A DNA stretch of 64,000 nucleotides, taken from Bryobacterales bacterium (GTDB lineage Bacteria > Acidobacteriota > Terriglobia > Bryobacterales > Bryobacteraceae). The notes below the pieces were generated by a model. The model made no database searches. It was given only the letters and a program-made list of their open reading frames with translations, and was not told where the DNA came from. The stretch covers positions 124,001-188,000 of the forward strand of contig JAEUQC010000172.1 in NCBI GenBank assembly GCA_016789905.1, in the 5' to 3' direction. Positions 8,281 to 16,698 of this stretch are shown here, one piece after another (positions within the stretch are counted from its first letter, which is position 1; each line of letters starts with the position of its first letter). Made by a program: the position numbers and the translations under genes.

Positions 8281-8475
8281 ATGTTGAAATTCCTACTGTG
8301 GTGCCTCCTGTTGTTCTTCTGCTGGCCGCTGGCGCTTTTGGCGTTGATCGCCTACCCGATTGTCTGGGTGATTCTGATTCCGTTCCGGGTGGTGGGAATC
8401 GCCGTAAGCGGTGTGCTGGAACTGGTGAGCGCGATCATCACGCTGCCGGTTCGGCTGATGCGGCGCGCCGCCTAA
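8281..8475 (+). CDS. Small hydrophobic membrane protein
   Basis: 64-residue protein with no recognised family. It is nearly all membrane: a first segment over residues about 3-32 (LLWCLLLFFCWPLALLALIA and onward) and a second over about 37-55, ending in a basic tail (VRLMRRAA). The start is ATG 8281; GTG 8272 would add three residues. GATAAG ends 8 bases upstream. It sits just before a sodium-dependent symporter gene, with the next start 12 bases past its stop. Function unknown. Confidence 0.55.
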   Translation: MLKFLLWCLLLFFCWPLALLALIAYPIVWVILIPFRVVGIAVSGVLELVSAIITLPVRLMRRAA

Positions 8476-8481
8476 TAGACT
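8476..8481 (+). promoter_or_regulatory. -10-like TAGACT upstream of the dicarboxylate symporter
   Basis: TAGACT ends 6 bases before GTG 8488. The same hexamer precedes the gene at 27766. Confidence 0.35.
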
Positions 8482-8487
8482 GGTGGA

Positions 8488-9657
8488 GTGACCTACATCC
8501 TACTGGCCGCGATGGCCGCGGGCGCGATTGCCGGTTGGCTGTACCCGGGCATCGCGGCGTTTGCCGAACCGGTGGCGCGGAGTTTTTTGCGGCTGATTCA
8601 ATCCGTGATCGCGCCAGTGCTGGTGACGACGCTGGTGGCCTCGTTCGCGCGCGGGGGAAAGTTGAACGACCTGGGGCGAACGGGGCTAAAGGCGCTGGTG
8701 TGGTTCGAGGGGTGGACGAGCTTTGCGCTTTTGCTGGGCTGGGGCATGATGCTGTGGTTCCGGCCGGGAGAGGGAATTGGGCTGGCGGGAACGGCGCCGG
8801 CGGCGGCCGCGACGGATTTCGGGCGGGTGGTGGAGAACATGTTTCCGGCCAGCGTGTTCGAGGCGATGGCGCGGGGCGATGTGCTGCAGGTGGTGCTGTT
8901 TTCGATTGCGCTGGGGGTTTCGTGCGCGACGATCGGGGAAAAGGCCGAGCCGTTTGTGCGGGTGTGCGAGGCGATATCGGCAACGGCATTCCAGTACACG
9001 CGCTACGTGATGAACCTGGCGGCGATTGGGGTGTCGGCGGCAATTGCGGCGACGGTGGCGAAAAGCGGCGTGGACGTGCTGCTGGCGCTGGGAAGATTCG
9101 TGGCGCTGGCGTGGGCGACACAGGCGCTGTTTCTGCTGCTGGGCGTGGTGCTGCCGTTGGCACTATTCCGGGTGCCGTTGGGGGCGTTCTGGCACCACGC
9201 GCGGGAACCGTTTTTGATCGCGTTTGGGACAACGTCGAGCGCGGCGGCGCTGCCATCGGCGATGGGAAGGCTACAGGCGTTTGGCGTGCCGAAAGCGCTG
9301 CTGGGGCTGACGCTGCCGCTGGGGCTGAGTTTTAACTTGTGCGGGTCCACGCTTCACCTGGTGATGGCGACATTTTTCGTGGCGCAGGCGGCGGGAGTGC
9401 CGCTGACGCCGGCGCAACAACTGATGATCCTGCTGACGCTGAAACTGACAAGCAAAGGCGTGGCGGGCATTCCGCGGGCGAATTTTGTGATTTTGACCAG
9501 CCTGTTTCCGGCCTATGGGCTGCCGCTGGAGGGGCTGGCGGCGCTGCTGGGTGTTGACGCGGCGATTGACCCGGCGCGGACGGGGGTGAACGTGCTGGCC
9601 AACTGCGCCGGGCCGGTGGCGCTTGCGCGGTGGGAAGGGTGGGCGCCGCTGCGGTAA
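8488..9657 (+). CDS. Dicarboxylate/amino acid:cation symporter (DAACS family)
   Basis: Sodium- or proton-coupled inner-membrane carrier of the GltP/DctA family, 389 residues, starting at GTG 8488. Multiple hydrophobic helices run throughout. The N-terminal part shows the typical FLRLIQSVIAPVLVTTLVAS helix. The C-terminal half keeps the family-specific re-entrant serine region (FGTTSSAAALPSAMG), and the motifs LPLGLSFNLCGSTLHL and LTSKGVAGIPRANFVIL correspond to the substrate and sodium site helices. It is slightly shorter than the usual 410-430 residues. The substrate, probably glutamate or a C4-dicarboxylate, cannot be told from sequence alone. Confidence 0.9.
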   Translation: MTYILLAAMAAGAIAGWLYPGIAAFAEPVARSFLRLIQSVIAPVLVTTLVASFARGGKLNDLGRTGLKALVWFEGWTSFALLLGWGMMLWFRPGEGIGLAGTAPAAAATDFGRVVENMFPASVFEAMARGDVLQVVLFSIALGVSCATIGEKAEPFVRVCEAISATAFQYTRYVMNLAAIGVSAAIAATVAKSGVDVLLALGRFVALAWATQALFLLLGVVLPLALFRVPLGAFWHHAREPFLIAFGTTSSAAALPSAMGRLQAFGVPKALLGLTLPLGLSFNLCGSTLHLVMATFFVAQAAGVPLTPAQQLMILLTLKLTSKGVAGIPRANFVILTSLFPAYGLPLEGLAALLGVDAAIDPARTGVNVLANCAGPVALARWEGWAPLR

Positions 9658-9660
9658 TAT
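9655..9660 (+). promoter_or_regulatory. -10-like TAATAT upstream of the secreted esterase
   Basis: TAATAT ends 7 bases before ATG 9668 and overlaps the stop codon of the symporter gene. Confidence 0.4.
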
Positions 9661-9667
9661 CTGTGTC

Positions 9668-10801
9668 ATGCCATTTCTTCGTCGAACTGCGTTGGCCGCC
9701 CTGGCGGCGAGTTTTCTGCCGGCACAGCCGGCACCGCCGGTGGTATCGCCGGAGGTGAGCGCGGACCGGCGGATCACGTTCCGGCTAATGGCGCCCAAGG
9801 CGGAGACGGTGCGCGTGAGCGGAGGTGACATTCCCGGGAACGGGCCGGGCACGGCGATGGTGAAGGGGGAGAACGGCGTGTGGACGGTGACGCTGGGACC
9901 TGTGCCGGCGGGCGCCTACCGGTATACGTTCCAGGTGGACGGGATGCCAATGCTGGACCCGCGGAACCCATCGAACAGCGAATCGAATAACAACGTGTGG
10001 AGCATGGTGGCGGTGCCGGGGGCGGATTTCCTGGATACGCGGCAGGTGCCGCACGGAGCGGTGGCGGCGGTGACGTACTATTCGACGGAGCTGAAGCGCT
10101 TCCGCCGGATGCATGTTTATACCCCACCGGGGTATGAGCTTGGCAAGGGGAAGTATCCGGTATTTTATCTGCTGCACGGCGCCTCCGATAGTGACGCTTC
10201 GTGGAGCAGTGTGGGCCGGGCGGGCTTCATTCTGGATAACCTGATTGCCGATAAGAAGGCCAAGCCGATGATTATGGTGATGCCGGCGGGCCACACGACG
10301 GCGGGCGGATTCCGGATTCCTGGCGCGGCGGATGAGTTTGCGAAGGACTTCATGACCGATGTGATGCCGTATATCGAGAAGAACTATCGCGTGGCCGGGG
10401 GGCGGGCGAACCGGGCGCTGGCGGGACTTTCGATGGGCGGGAACCAGACGCTATCGATTGGACTGCCGCACCAGGACCAGTTCGCGTATCTGGGCGTTTT
10501 CAGTTCCGGATTGATCGGCGAATTTGGGGCGACGCGGCCTGGCGCGCCGGCGCGGGCGCCGGGCCCGACGTTCGAAGAACGGCACGCGGCTGCATTAGAC
10601 AACGCCGCCTGGAAGAAGGGGCTGAAGCTTGTTTGGTTTGCGACGGGGAAGGACGATTTTCTGTTGAAGACGACAGAGGGCACGGTGGCGATGTTGAAAA
10701 AACATGGGTTCAACGTGGTGTATAAAGAGACGGCGGGCGGGCACACGTGGCTGAATTGGCGAGACTACCTGAACGAGTTCGCGCCGCAGCTATTCCAATA
10801 A
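9668..10801 (+). CDS. Secreted esterase with N-terminal CBM48-like domain
   Basis: 377-residue exported alpha/beta-hydrolase of the putative esterase family (feruloyl or acetyl-xylan esterase relatives). Residues 1-20 are a signal peptide. Residues about 25-120 resemble the early-set domain found before such esterases (ITFRLMAPKAETVRV and YRYTFQVDGMPMLDP). The catalytic domain starts near KRFRRMHVYTPPGYE, with nucleophile motif GLSMGG, an Asp in GKDDFLL, and the His in GGHTWLNWRDYL. Most likely it removes acyl groups from plant polysaccharide. It stands alone after the symporter. Confidence 0.9.
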   Translation: MPFLRRTALAALAASFLPAQPAPPVVSPEVSADRRITFRLMAPKAETVRVSGGDIPGNGPGTAMVKGENGVWTVTLGPVPAGAYRYTFQVDGMPMLDPRNPSNSESNNNVWSMVAVPGADFLDTRQVPHGAVAAVTYYSTELKRFRRMHVYTPPGYELGKGKYPVFYLLHGASDSDASWSSVGRAGFILDNLIADKKAKPMIMVMPAGHTTAGGFRIPGAADEFAKDFMTDVMPYIEKNYRVAGGRANRALAGLSMGGNQTLSIGLPHQDQFAYLGVFSSGLIGEFGATRPGAPARAPGPTFEERHAAALDNAAWKKGLKLVWFATGKDDFLLKTTEGTVAMLKKHGFNVVYKETAGGHTWLNWRDYLNEFAPQLFQ

Positions 10802-10805
10802 GCGC

Positions 10806-11297
10806 ATGGCCCCGATTCCGGCGCATATCGCGAACATTACCAGGCCGGTGGAGCGGCTGATGACGTACTATCTGCTGACGGCGGTGGCGAGCTTGCCGGG
10901 GTTTCCGGTGGTGCTGCCGGTTTTGTATTTCCGGTATCACACGATGCGGTACCAGTTCAGCGACGAGGGCGTGCGGATGAGTTGGGGGATACTGTTTCGC
11001 CATGAGGTGGTGTTGAACTACGCACGGATTCAAGACATCCACCTGCGGTCGAACGCGATTGAGAGGATGCTGGGGCTGGCGCGGATTGAGATCCAAACGG
11101 CGAGCGGGTCGGCGAGTTCGACGATGACGCTGGAAGGATTGACGGATACGGAAGGGATGCGGGATTTTCTGTATTCGCGGATGCGGGGGGCGGCGGAGGG
11201 AAAGCACCCGGCCGGGGCAGGAACGCCGCTGGCGGAGGCGCTGCAGGAAGTGGCGCGGGAGTTGCGCGCGGTGCGTATGGCGGTGGAGAAACGATAG
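10806..11297 (+). CDS. PH-domain (YdbS-like) membrane protein 1
   Basis: 163-residue protein with a hydrophobic stretch (about residues 18-43) followed by a bacterial PH domain of the DUF304/bPH2 type. Typical features are MRYQFSDEGVRMSWGILFRHE, then NYARIQDIHLRSNAIERMLGLARIEI, in which the RIQD step is diagnostic. The C-terminal tail is Ala/Glu rich. The stop TAG shares its final base with GTG 11297 of a second PH-domain gene, so the two are co-translated and may form a pair as YdbS/YdbT do. Role unknown; envelope function inferred. Confidence 0.8.
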   Translation: MAPIPAHIANITRPVERLMTYYLLTAVASLPGFPVVLPVLYFRYHTMRYQFSDEGVRMSWGILFRHEVVLNYARIQDIHLRSNAIERMLGLARIEIQTASGSASSTMTLEGLTDTEGMRDFLYSRMRGAAEGKHPAGAGTPLAEALQEVARELRAVRMAVEKR

Positions 11298-12001
11298 TGG
11301 CAGGGCTGCTGTTGCGACTGTTACGGGTTCCGCCGGAACCGGCGGCGCCGGACGGGACGGCGGATTCGATTCTGGTTTTCCGCGCCGGGCGGAACTACTA
11401 CCGGTGGCGGATGGCGATGTGGGGCCTGGCGCAGTTCGGGGTGTTTGTCATGCTGGCGATGGCGCTGGGGGTGCTGATTGCCACTGAGGCGAAGATGCCG
11501 CCGGTTGGGCGAATGATCTGGCGCGTGGCGGGCATGTGCAGCGTCGTGATTTGGGCCGTGCAACTGGCGTTTACGTACCTGTTACAGCGGTTGAACTACG
11601 AACAGAGGTGGTATATCGTCACGGACCGGAGCTTGCGCATCCGGAGCGGGATATGGGATGTGCAGGAGTTGACGATGACGTTTGCCAACATCCAGGACCT
11701 GCGCATTGTGCGTGATCCGCTGCAATTGGCGCTGGGATTGTCGGATTTGGCGGTGAGTAGCGCCGGCGGTGGGAGCGTGGGTCACGCGGCACATGCGTCG
11801 TCGTCGTCGCATACGGCGAAGTTCGCGGGGGTGGACAATGCGGAGGCGTTGCGGGATCTGATTGCGGAGCGGCTGCGGCGGTACCGGGACGCGGGGTTGG
11901 GGGACGCCGAGCCGGGTCCGGCGATGGTGAGCGCAGAGGACGCCGCGGCGGAAGTGCTGGCGGAGGCGCGGGCGTTGCGGGGGGCGGTGGAAAGAGGATA
12001 A
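11297..12001 (+). CDS. PH-domain (YdbS-like) membrane protein 2
   Basis: 234-residue partner of the preceding gene, starting at GTG 11297. Two membrane helices (about residues 40-64 and 73-95) precede a PH domain with RWYIVTDRSLRIRSGIWDV and MTFANIQDLRIVRDPLQLALGL, matching the IQD motif of the first protein. A short Ser/His patch near residue 170 (HASSSSHTAKF) and an Ala/Glu-rich tail follow. Downstream is the noncoding tandem-repeat array. Function unknown. Confidence 0.8.
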   Translation: MAGLLLRLLRVPPEPAAPDGTADSILVFRAGRNYYRWRMAMWGLAQFGVFVMLAMALGVLIATEAKMPPVGRMIWRVAGMCSVVIWAVQLAFTYLLQRLNYEQRWYIVTDRSLRIRSGIWDVQELTMTFANIQDLRIVRDPLQLALGLSDLAVSSAGGGSVGHAAHASSSSHTAKFAGVDNAEALRDLIAERLRRYRDAGLGDAEPGPAMVSAEDAAAEVLAEARALRGAVERG

Positions 12002-12025
12002 GCGTCGTTTTGGCGAGTGTTGTTT

Positions 12026-12707
12026 GTTATCAATGAGTTGCGTGGAGTTTGTGTTGGTTCGCTCGTAGTTCGATTGGAGGGGGCGGGAGGGGCGGTGCGC
12101 GGAGGGGGATTGCGCTTTGCGGGGTGTGTCTTTGTATTTTCAGTAGGTTACGGGGAATTGGCGTCGGTTCGGTCGTAGTTCGATTGATGGGGCGGGTGCG
12201 CGGGCTGGGATTGTGTTCTGCGGGTTGTTGTTGTGTGTTTTCAATGGGTTGCGAGAGGGTGGTGTTGGTTCGGTCGTAGTTCGATTGGGGCGGCGGGTGG
12301 GACGGGGGCAGGGCGGGATTGTGCTTTGCGGGGGTGTGGCTTTTTGTTTTCAGTCTGTTACGGGGGATTGGCGTTGGTTCACTCGTAGTTCGATTGATGG
12401 GGCGGGCGCGCCGGTTGGGATTGGGGTCTGCTAGGTGTTGTGCTGTGTCTTCAATAGGTTATGCGGAATTGGCGTTGTTTCGGCCGTAGTTCGATTGATG
12501 GGGCTGGTGCGCGGGCCGGGATTGTGGTCTGCGAGTGGTTTCTGTGTGTTTTCAATGGGTTGCGCGGGACCGGCGTTGGTTCGCTCGTAGTTCGATTGGG
12601 GCGGCGGTATGGGCGGGCGCGGTGGGGGATTGCGCTTTGCGGGGTGTGTCTTTGTGTTTTCAGTATGTTACGGGGGATTGGCGTTGGTTCGCTCGTAGTT
12701 CCTCTGG
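12026..12707. repeat. GT-rich tandem array: six 101-110 bp units plus two partial units
   Basis: The anchor CGTAGTT recurs seven times, at about 12064, 12174, 12275, 12384, 12485, 12586 and 12694. Full units start near 12054, 12164, 12265, 12374, 12475 and 12576, with lengths 110, 101, 109, 101, 101, 108. A partial tail precedes the first unit and a partial head follows the last. Two subtypes exist: A (long; TTTTCAGT then GTTACGGGG near its end) and B (short; TCAAT then GGTTGCG or similar), in order A-B-A-B-B-A. The plus strand is very rich in G and T. Unit length is often not a multiple of three, and no frame persists, so it is noncoding. It fills the space between convergent genes. Confidence 0.9.
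12287..12317 (+). other. G-quadruplex motif inside repeat unit 3
   Basis: Six G-runs of 3-5 bases (12287-12290, 12295-12297, 12299-12301, 12304-12308, 12311-12313, 12315-12317) with loops of 1-4 bases. This satisfies the usual four-tract rule with spare tracts. Confidence 0.6.
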
Positions 12708-12710
12708 GGT

Positions 12711-13937
12711 TCAATTGGGCGGCGCGGTGAGGGCCTCCAAAATAAGCGCGGCCCACTGCGGGCCTTTGTAGGAATCCGGCGTGTCCTCGTACCACTCGTC
12801 AATGGAATGGGCGCCCTGAGCGCCGCCGCCGCCGCCGATGGTGATGGCAGGGATGCCGAGGCTGATGGGAATGTTGGAATCGGTGGAGCCAGCACGCGTG
12901 GCAAAGAGCGTGATGCGGGCGCGTTTGGCGGCGGCGATTGCCTTTTCCACGATGGGTAGCGAGTCGGGCTGGGCGCCGGCCGGGCGGAGGCCCATGACCT
13001 TTATCTCCAAATCGAGCGGGGCCTTTGAGTTTGGCCAGCGTTGCTTTTCGGCGTCGACGCCGTGCTGGAAGGCGGCCCGCATCCGTTCATCGAGCGTGGC
13101 TAGTTCGGCAGCCGATTCACTGCGCATGTCCACTTCCATGGAGACCGAAATGGGGACCGAATTGACGCTGGTGCCGCCTTCGACGCGGCCGATGTTGAAT
13201 GTCGTTTTTGGCGAGGCGGGCACCTGAATATCGGCAATGCGGGCGATGGCGCGGCCCATGGCGTGCGCAGGGTTGGGCATGCCGAAGGCGCCGTAGCTAT
13301 GGCCTCCGCGGCCCTTGTAAGTAACCAGGTAGCGATTGCTGCCGACGCCGCGCGAGGTTAGCGATGTTCCGGTGCCATCGACCGAGATGAAGGCATCGAC
13401 CTGGCCCTTCAACTCCTTCGTGAAAAGATGGCGGACGCCGCGGAGATCACCTTGGCCCTCCTCGCCGACGGTGGCGACGAAGAGGATGGTGCCGTTGAAG
13501 GTGGCGTTGTGTTTTTGGAATGCCTTGGCGACAGAGAGGACAGTGGCCAAGCCGCGGCAATCGTCGCCCATGCCCAACCCTTTGAGCCGGGCGCCATCGC
13601 GCTTGACGGAGACGTCCATGCCTTCTGGAAACACCGTGTCGAGATGGGCGCTGAAGACGATTAGCGGCTTGGGCGCTTTGGAACCGGGCCAGCGGCTGAT
13701 GACGTTCCCTTCGGTATCGGTGCGGATATCGACCAGACCGTGGGCGGCGAGGCGGCGCGCGTACTCCTTTCCGCGCGCGGCTTCTTTGAAGGGCGGGGCG
13801 GGGATCTGGCAGATGGATATTTGCTGATCGAGCGTCCAGGCCTGATCGGCCTTGATGGTTTCGAGAATCGCGTCGATGTTTTGGGCCTGAAGGGACAGGG
13901 CCGAAAGGGCGAGCAGCAAGCGGAACATTCTTATCAT
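12711..13937 (-). CDS. Secreted M20-family metallopeptidase
   Basis: 408-residue zinc-dependent peptidase or amidohydrolase of the M20 family, relatives of peptidase T and carboxypeptidase G2. The N-terminus (MFRLLLALSALSLQAQ) is a signal peptide. Metal and catalytic motifs are HLDTVFPEG, the bridging Asp in GMGDDCRGLA, the Glu pair in VGEEGQGD, the Asp in SVDGTG, and a late His in GAHSIDEWYE. A dimerisation-type insert lies between. The start may be ATG 13937 or 13928. TATCCT ends 7 bases upstream of 13937. It is divergent from the HpcH-like gene and converges on the repeat array. Confidence 0.9.
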   Translation of the reverse strand: MIRMFRLLLALSALSLQAQNIDAILETIKADQAWTLDQQISICQIPAPPFKEAARGKEYARRLAAHGLVDIRTDTEGNVISRWPGSKAPKPLIVFSAHLDTVFPEGMDVSVKRDGARLKGLGMGDDCRGLATVLSVAKAFQKHNATFNGTILFVATVGEEGQGDLRGVRHLFTKELKGQVDAFISVDGTGTSLTSRGVGSNRYLVTYKGRGGHSYGAFGMPNPAHAMGRAIARIADIQVPASPKTTFNIGRVEGGTSVNSVPISVSMEVDMRSESAAELATLDERMRAAFQHGVDAEKQRWPNSKAPLDLEIKVMGLRPAGAQPDSLPIVEKAIAAAKRARITLFATRAGSTDSNIPISLGIPAITIGGGGGAQGAHSIDEWYEDTPDSYKGPQWAALILEALTAPPN

Positions 13938-13944
13938 TGTGCCA

Positions 13945-13950
13945 AGGATA
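13945..13950 (-). promoter_or_regulatory. -10-like TATCCT upstream of the M20 peptidase
   Basis: On the minus strand TATCCT (13950-13945) ends 7 bases before ATG 13937, in a 50-bp divergent intergenic region. Confidence 0.35.
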
Positions 13951-13974
13951 TGGCCACCGGGCGCGGCGATTTGA

Positions 13975-13980
13975 TATATA
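13975..13980 (+). promoter_or_regulatory. -10-like TATATA upstream of the HpcH-like gene
   Basis: TATATA within GATATATAAG ends 7 bases before ATG 13988. It is the likely promoter of the long exported-protein gene run that follows. Confidence 0.4.
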
Positions 13981-13987
13981 AGCCGGT

Positions 13988-14926
13988 ATGAACCGACGAA
14001 CCTTGTTGTCCCTCCCCATGCTCGCCTCCCCGTTAGCGGCGCAGAACACGAAGCCGAAGCGGATTAATAAGGCGATTGAGTTGCTTGCCCAAGGGCAGCC
14101 GATTTATTACACAGGAGCGCGCGGCGGCGCGGGGTACGACGAAGGCAAGAAGATGGCGCAGACGTGGGCGGACTACATCAACTACGAGATGGAGCACGGA
14201 CAACTGGACTTCAGCGCGCTGCGAAACTTCATGCGCGGTTTGATTGACGGCGGGCCGACCAAGAGCGGGCACCGGACGCCGGCGGTGATTGCGACGCTGC
14301 CGGTGCTTGGGGTGAGCAAGGCGCATATGGAGGCGAATTTCTGGGTGGTGCAGCAGGCGCTGTTGACCGGGATTCACGGTATTCTGCTGTGCCATGCGCG
14401 CGACCCGGAGGCGATTCGGACGTTCGTGGCGGCGTGCCGGTATGTGGACTCCAAGCCGGTGGCGGGGCTGCCGGAGGGGATGCTAGGCAATGGGAGCCAG
14501 GGATCGCCCGCAGAGATTTGGGGGCTGACGGCGGCGGAGTATAAGAAGCGCGCCGACCCGTGGCCGCTGAATCCGGATGGCGAATTCTTGTTGGGCCTGA
14601 AGGTGGAAGACAAGTACGCGCTGGCGAACGCGGAAAAGGTGACTTCGGTGCCGGGGATCGGGTTCGCGGAATGGGGCCCGGGGGATATGGGATTGTCACT
14701 GCGGCTGCCGGACGGACATGGCGCGAACGACCAGTTGCATCCCGACATGGCTGGGGCGCGGTCGCGCGTGTTGAAGGCGTGCAAGGCGAGCAAGATTGCA
14801 TTTCTGAATACGGTGCGGCCGAACGATGTGGAAGCGATGATCAAGGAAGGTGTAATGATTGGATCTGGCGGCCAGGAAGCAGCAGAAAAGGGCCGCCGGT
14901 TTACGAAGAGGACGATGCCTTGGTAA
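13988..14926 (+). CDS. Exported HpcH/HpaI aldolase-like protein
   Basis: 312-residue protein of the HpcH/HpaI aldolase/citrate lyase beta family, which normally splits 2-keto acids with a divalent metal in the cytoplasm. Here the N-terminus is a signal sequence with an Arg pair (MNRRTLLSLPMLASPLAAQ), so an exported, perhaps Tat-dependent form is inferred. Family landmarks are the helix GIHGILLCHARDPEAIR and the metal-loop region GFAEWGPGDMGLSL. The Glu/Asp arrangement looks plausible but cannot be verified by eye. It opens the tightly spaced run that continues with a PQQ dehydrogenase. Confidence 0.8.
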   Translation: MNRRTLLSLPMLASPLAAQNTKPKRINKAIELLAQGQPIYYTGARGGAGYDEGKKMAQTWADYINYEMEHGQLDFSALRNFMRGLIDGGPTKSGHRTPAVIATLPVLGVSKAHMEANFWVVQQALLTGIHGILLCHARDPEAIRTFVAACRYVDSKPVAGLPEGMLGNGSQGSPAEIWGLTAAEYKKRADPWPLNPDGEFLLGLKVEDKYALANAEKVTSVPGIGFAEWGPGDMGLSLRLPDGHGANDQLHPDMAGARSRVLKACKASKIAFLNTVRPNDVEAMIKEGVMIGSGGQEAAEKGRRFTKRTMPW

Positions 14927-16698
14927 CTCGCTATTTGCCGGTGTTGATGTGCGCTGGAATGTTGAGCGCGCAGGCCGATTGGAAATCGTGGTCTGGGGGG
15001 AACGACGGGAACCGGTATTCGCCGTTGACCCAGATCACGAAGGCGAACGTGAAGCAGTTGAAAGTAGCGTGGGAGTATCATTCGGGCGACGCCGATGCCC
15101 GCGGGCGAACGATGATTCAGTGCACGCCGACAGTGATTGGCGGCGTGCTGTACGGAACGACGCCCACGCTGATGGCGATTGCATTGGACGCGGCGACGGG
15201 CAAAGAGCTGTGGCGATTTGACCCGGAGGGAGTGCGGACCCGCGGGGTGAACCGGGGCGTGATGTATTGGGAGGACGGGGCGGACAAACGGATTTTGTAT
15301 TCGGCGGGCGTGTTCCTGTTTGCGCTGGATGCAAAGACGGGGAAGCCTATTCCGGGGTTTGGCGCGGGCGGGCGCGTGGACATGTCGAAAGAGCTGGACC
15401 GGGACCCGCCGGGCGCCTTCAATGGCGCGACGTCGCCTGGGGTGGTCTATAGAGACCTGGTGATCATGGGATCGAGCGTGGGCGAAGGGCCGCGGATGGC
15501 GGCGCCGGGGCACATTCGGGCCTACGATGTACGAACCGGGAAGCGACGGTGGATCTTCCATACCATTCCGCATCCGGGCGAGGCGGGGTATGAGACGTGG
15601 CCGAAAGATGCATGGAAAACGATAGGCGGGGCGAACAACTGGGGCGGGATGAGCCTGGACGAGAAACGCGGCGTGGTGTACGCAAGCCTGGGTTCACCGG
15701 CGTTTGATTTCTACGGCGGGGACCGCGTGGGAGACAACCTGTACGGCAACGCCATCGTGGCTTTGGACGCGGCGACGGGCAAACGCATATGGCATTACCA
15801 GACGCTGCGGCACGACATTTGGGATTTGGACCTGCCGGTGAACCCGAACCTGATTACGTGGAACGGGAAAGATGCGGTGGCGCAGATTACGAAGCAGGGG
15901 TTCGTTTTTGTGCTGGACCGGGAGACGGGCAAGCCGCTGCTGCCGGTGGCGGAGCGTGCGGTGCCCACGTCCACAATGCCGGGAGAGGTGACGGCGAAAA
16001 CCCAGCCGGTGCCGGTGAAGCCGCCGCCGTTTTCGCCGCAGATATTTGAACCGACCGATCTATCGACTGAAGCGACGGCGCAGGTGAAGCGGCAGTTGGC
16101 CGATTGGAAGAACGATGGATTATTCACGCCGCCAAGCCGGCAAGGGACGGTGATGCTGCCCGGTACGTTGGGCGGCGGGCTGTGGGGCGGGGCGGCGGCA
16201 GACCCGGCGGGAATGCTGTATGTGAATTCGCAAAACGTGGCTTCGGTCCACCAACTGATTGACGCGCCGGCGGGTTCGCCGTATCCGTTTGCGTTGAAAG
16301 GCTACACGAAGATTCGCGATGAAAAAGGCAACTCCGGGGCGAAGCCGCCGTGGGGATTGATGACGGCGATCAACCTGAACAAAGGCGATTTTGTGTGGCA
16401 GAAGGTTTTTGGGAAGAGCGACGTGACCGAACGCGAAGTGGGTACGGAGAACATGGGCGGACCGGCGGCGACGGCAAGCGGGCTGGTGTTTATAGGCGCG
16501 ACGCGGGACGAGATGTTCCGGGCCTATGACGCCAAGACCGGACAGGTGCTTTTCGCAACGAAGCTGCCAGCGGGCGGGTATGCGACGCCAGCCGTGTATT
16601 CGGTGAATGGGAAGCAGTATGTGGTGATCGCCTGCGGGGGCGGGGGGCGGATGACGACGAAATCAGGAGATGCCTACGTTGCGTTTGCTCTTCCTTAG
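14920..16698 (+). CDS. PQQ-dependent dehydrogenase (quinoprotein)
   Basis: Periplasmic pyrroloquinoline-quinone dehydrogenase of the glucose/alcohol dehydrogenase superfamily, about 592 residues. Propeller-blade motifs recur, such as ALDAATGKELWRFD, ALDAKTGKPIPGFG, and ALDAATGKRIWHYQ. The typical run HDIWDLDLPVNPNLI and QGFVFVLDRETGKPLLPV is present, as is the C-terminal GGYATPAVYSVNGKQYVV. The TTG at 14920 gives a good signal peptide (MVTRYLPVLMCAGMLSAQA) and overlaps the previous stop (TTGGTAA); ATG 14947 is an alternative. No haem motif is fused, so electrons probably pass to the multihaem cytochrome encoded next. Confidence 0.9.
   Translation: MVTRYLPVLMCAGMLSAQADWKSWSGGNDGNRYSPLTQITKANVKQLKVAWEYHSGDADARGRTMIQCTPTVIGGVLYGTTPTLMAIALDAATGKELWRFDPEGVRTRGVNRGVMYWEDGADKRILYSAGVFLFALDAKTGKPIPGFGAGGRVDMSKELDRDPPGAFNGATSPGVVYRDLVIMGSSVGEGPRMAAPGHIRAYDVRTGKRRWIFHTIPHPGEAGYETWPKDAWKTIGGANNWGGMSLDEKRGVVYASLGSPAFDFYGGDRVGDNLYGNAIVALDAATGKRIWHYQTLRHDIWDLDLPVNPNLITWNGKDAVAQITKQGFVFVLDRETGKPLLPVAERAVPTSTMPGEVTAKTQPVPVKPPPFSPQIFEPTDLSTEATAQVKRQLADWKNDGLFTPPSRQGTVMLPGTLGGGLWGGAAADPAGMLYVNSQNVASVHQLIDAPAGSPYPFALKGYTKIRDEKGNSGAKPPWGLMTAINLNKGDFVWQKVFGKSDVTEREVGTENMGGPAATASGLVFIGATRDEMFRAYDAKTGQVLFATKLPAGGYATPAVYSVNGKQYVVIACGGGGRMTTKSGDAYVAFALP

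Noticed and set aside
12054..12700. tRNA-like T-arm, since GTTCGATT recurs in each unit
   Set aside because: There is no acceptor or anticodon stem around it; the match is short.
12026..12707. CRISPR array
   Set aside because: Unit heads vary and the whole unit repeats with divergence; there are no short identical repeats with unique spacers, and no cas genes.
12049..12795. Small proteins encoded within the repeat array
   Set aside because: The B units are 101 bp, not a multiple of three, so no frame is kept across units; the frames have no start or ribosome signal and no known domain. A 114-codon minus-strand frame (12451-12795) is simply the antisense of the repeats and the peptidase end.
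14560..14919. N-terminal extension of the PQQ dehydrogenase
   Set aside because: The frame is open but overlaps the HpcH-like gene; the signal peptide begins only at 14920.
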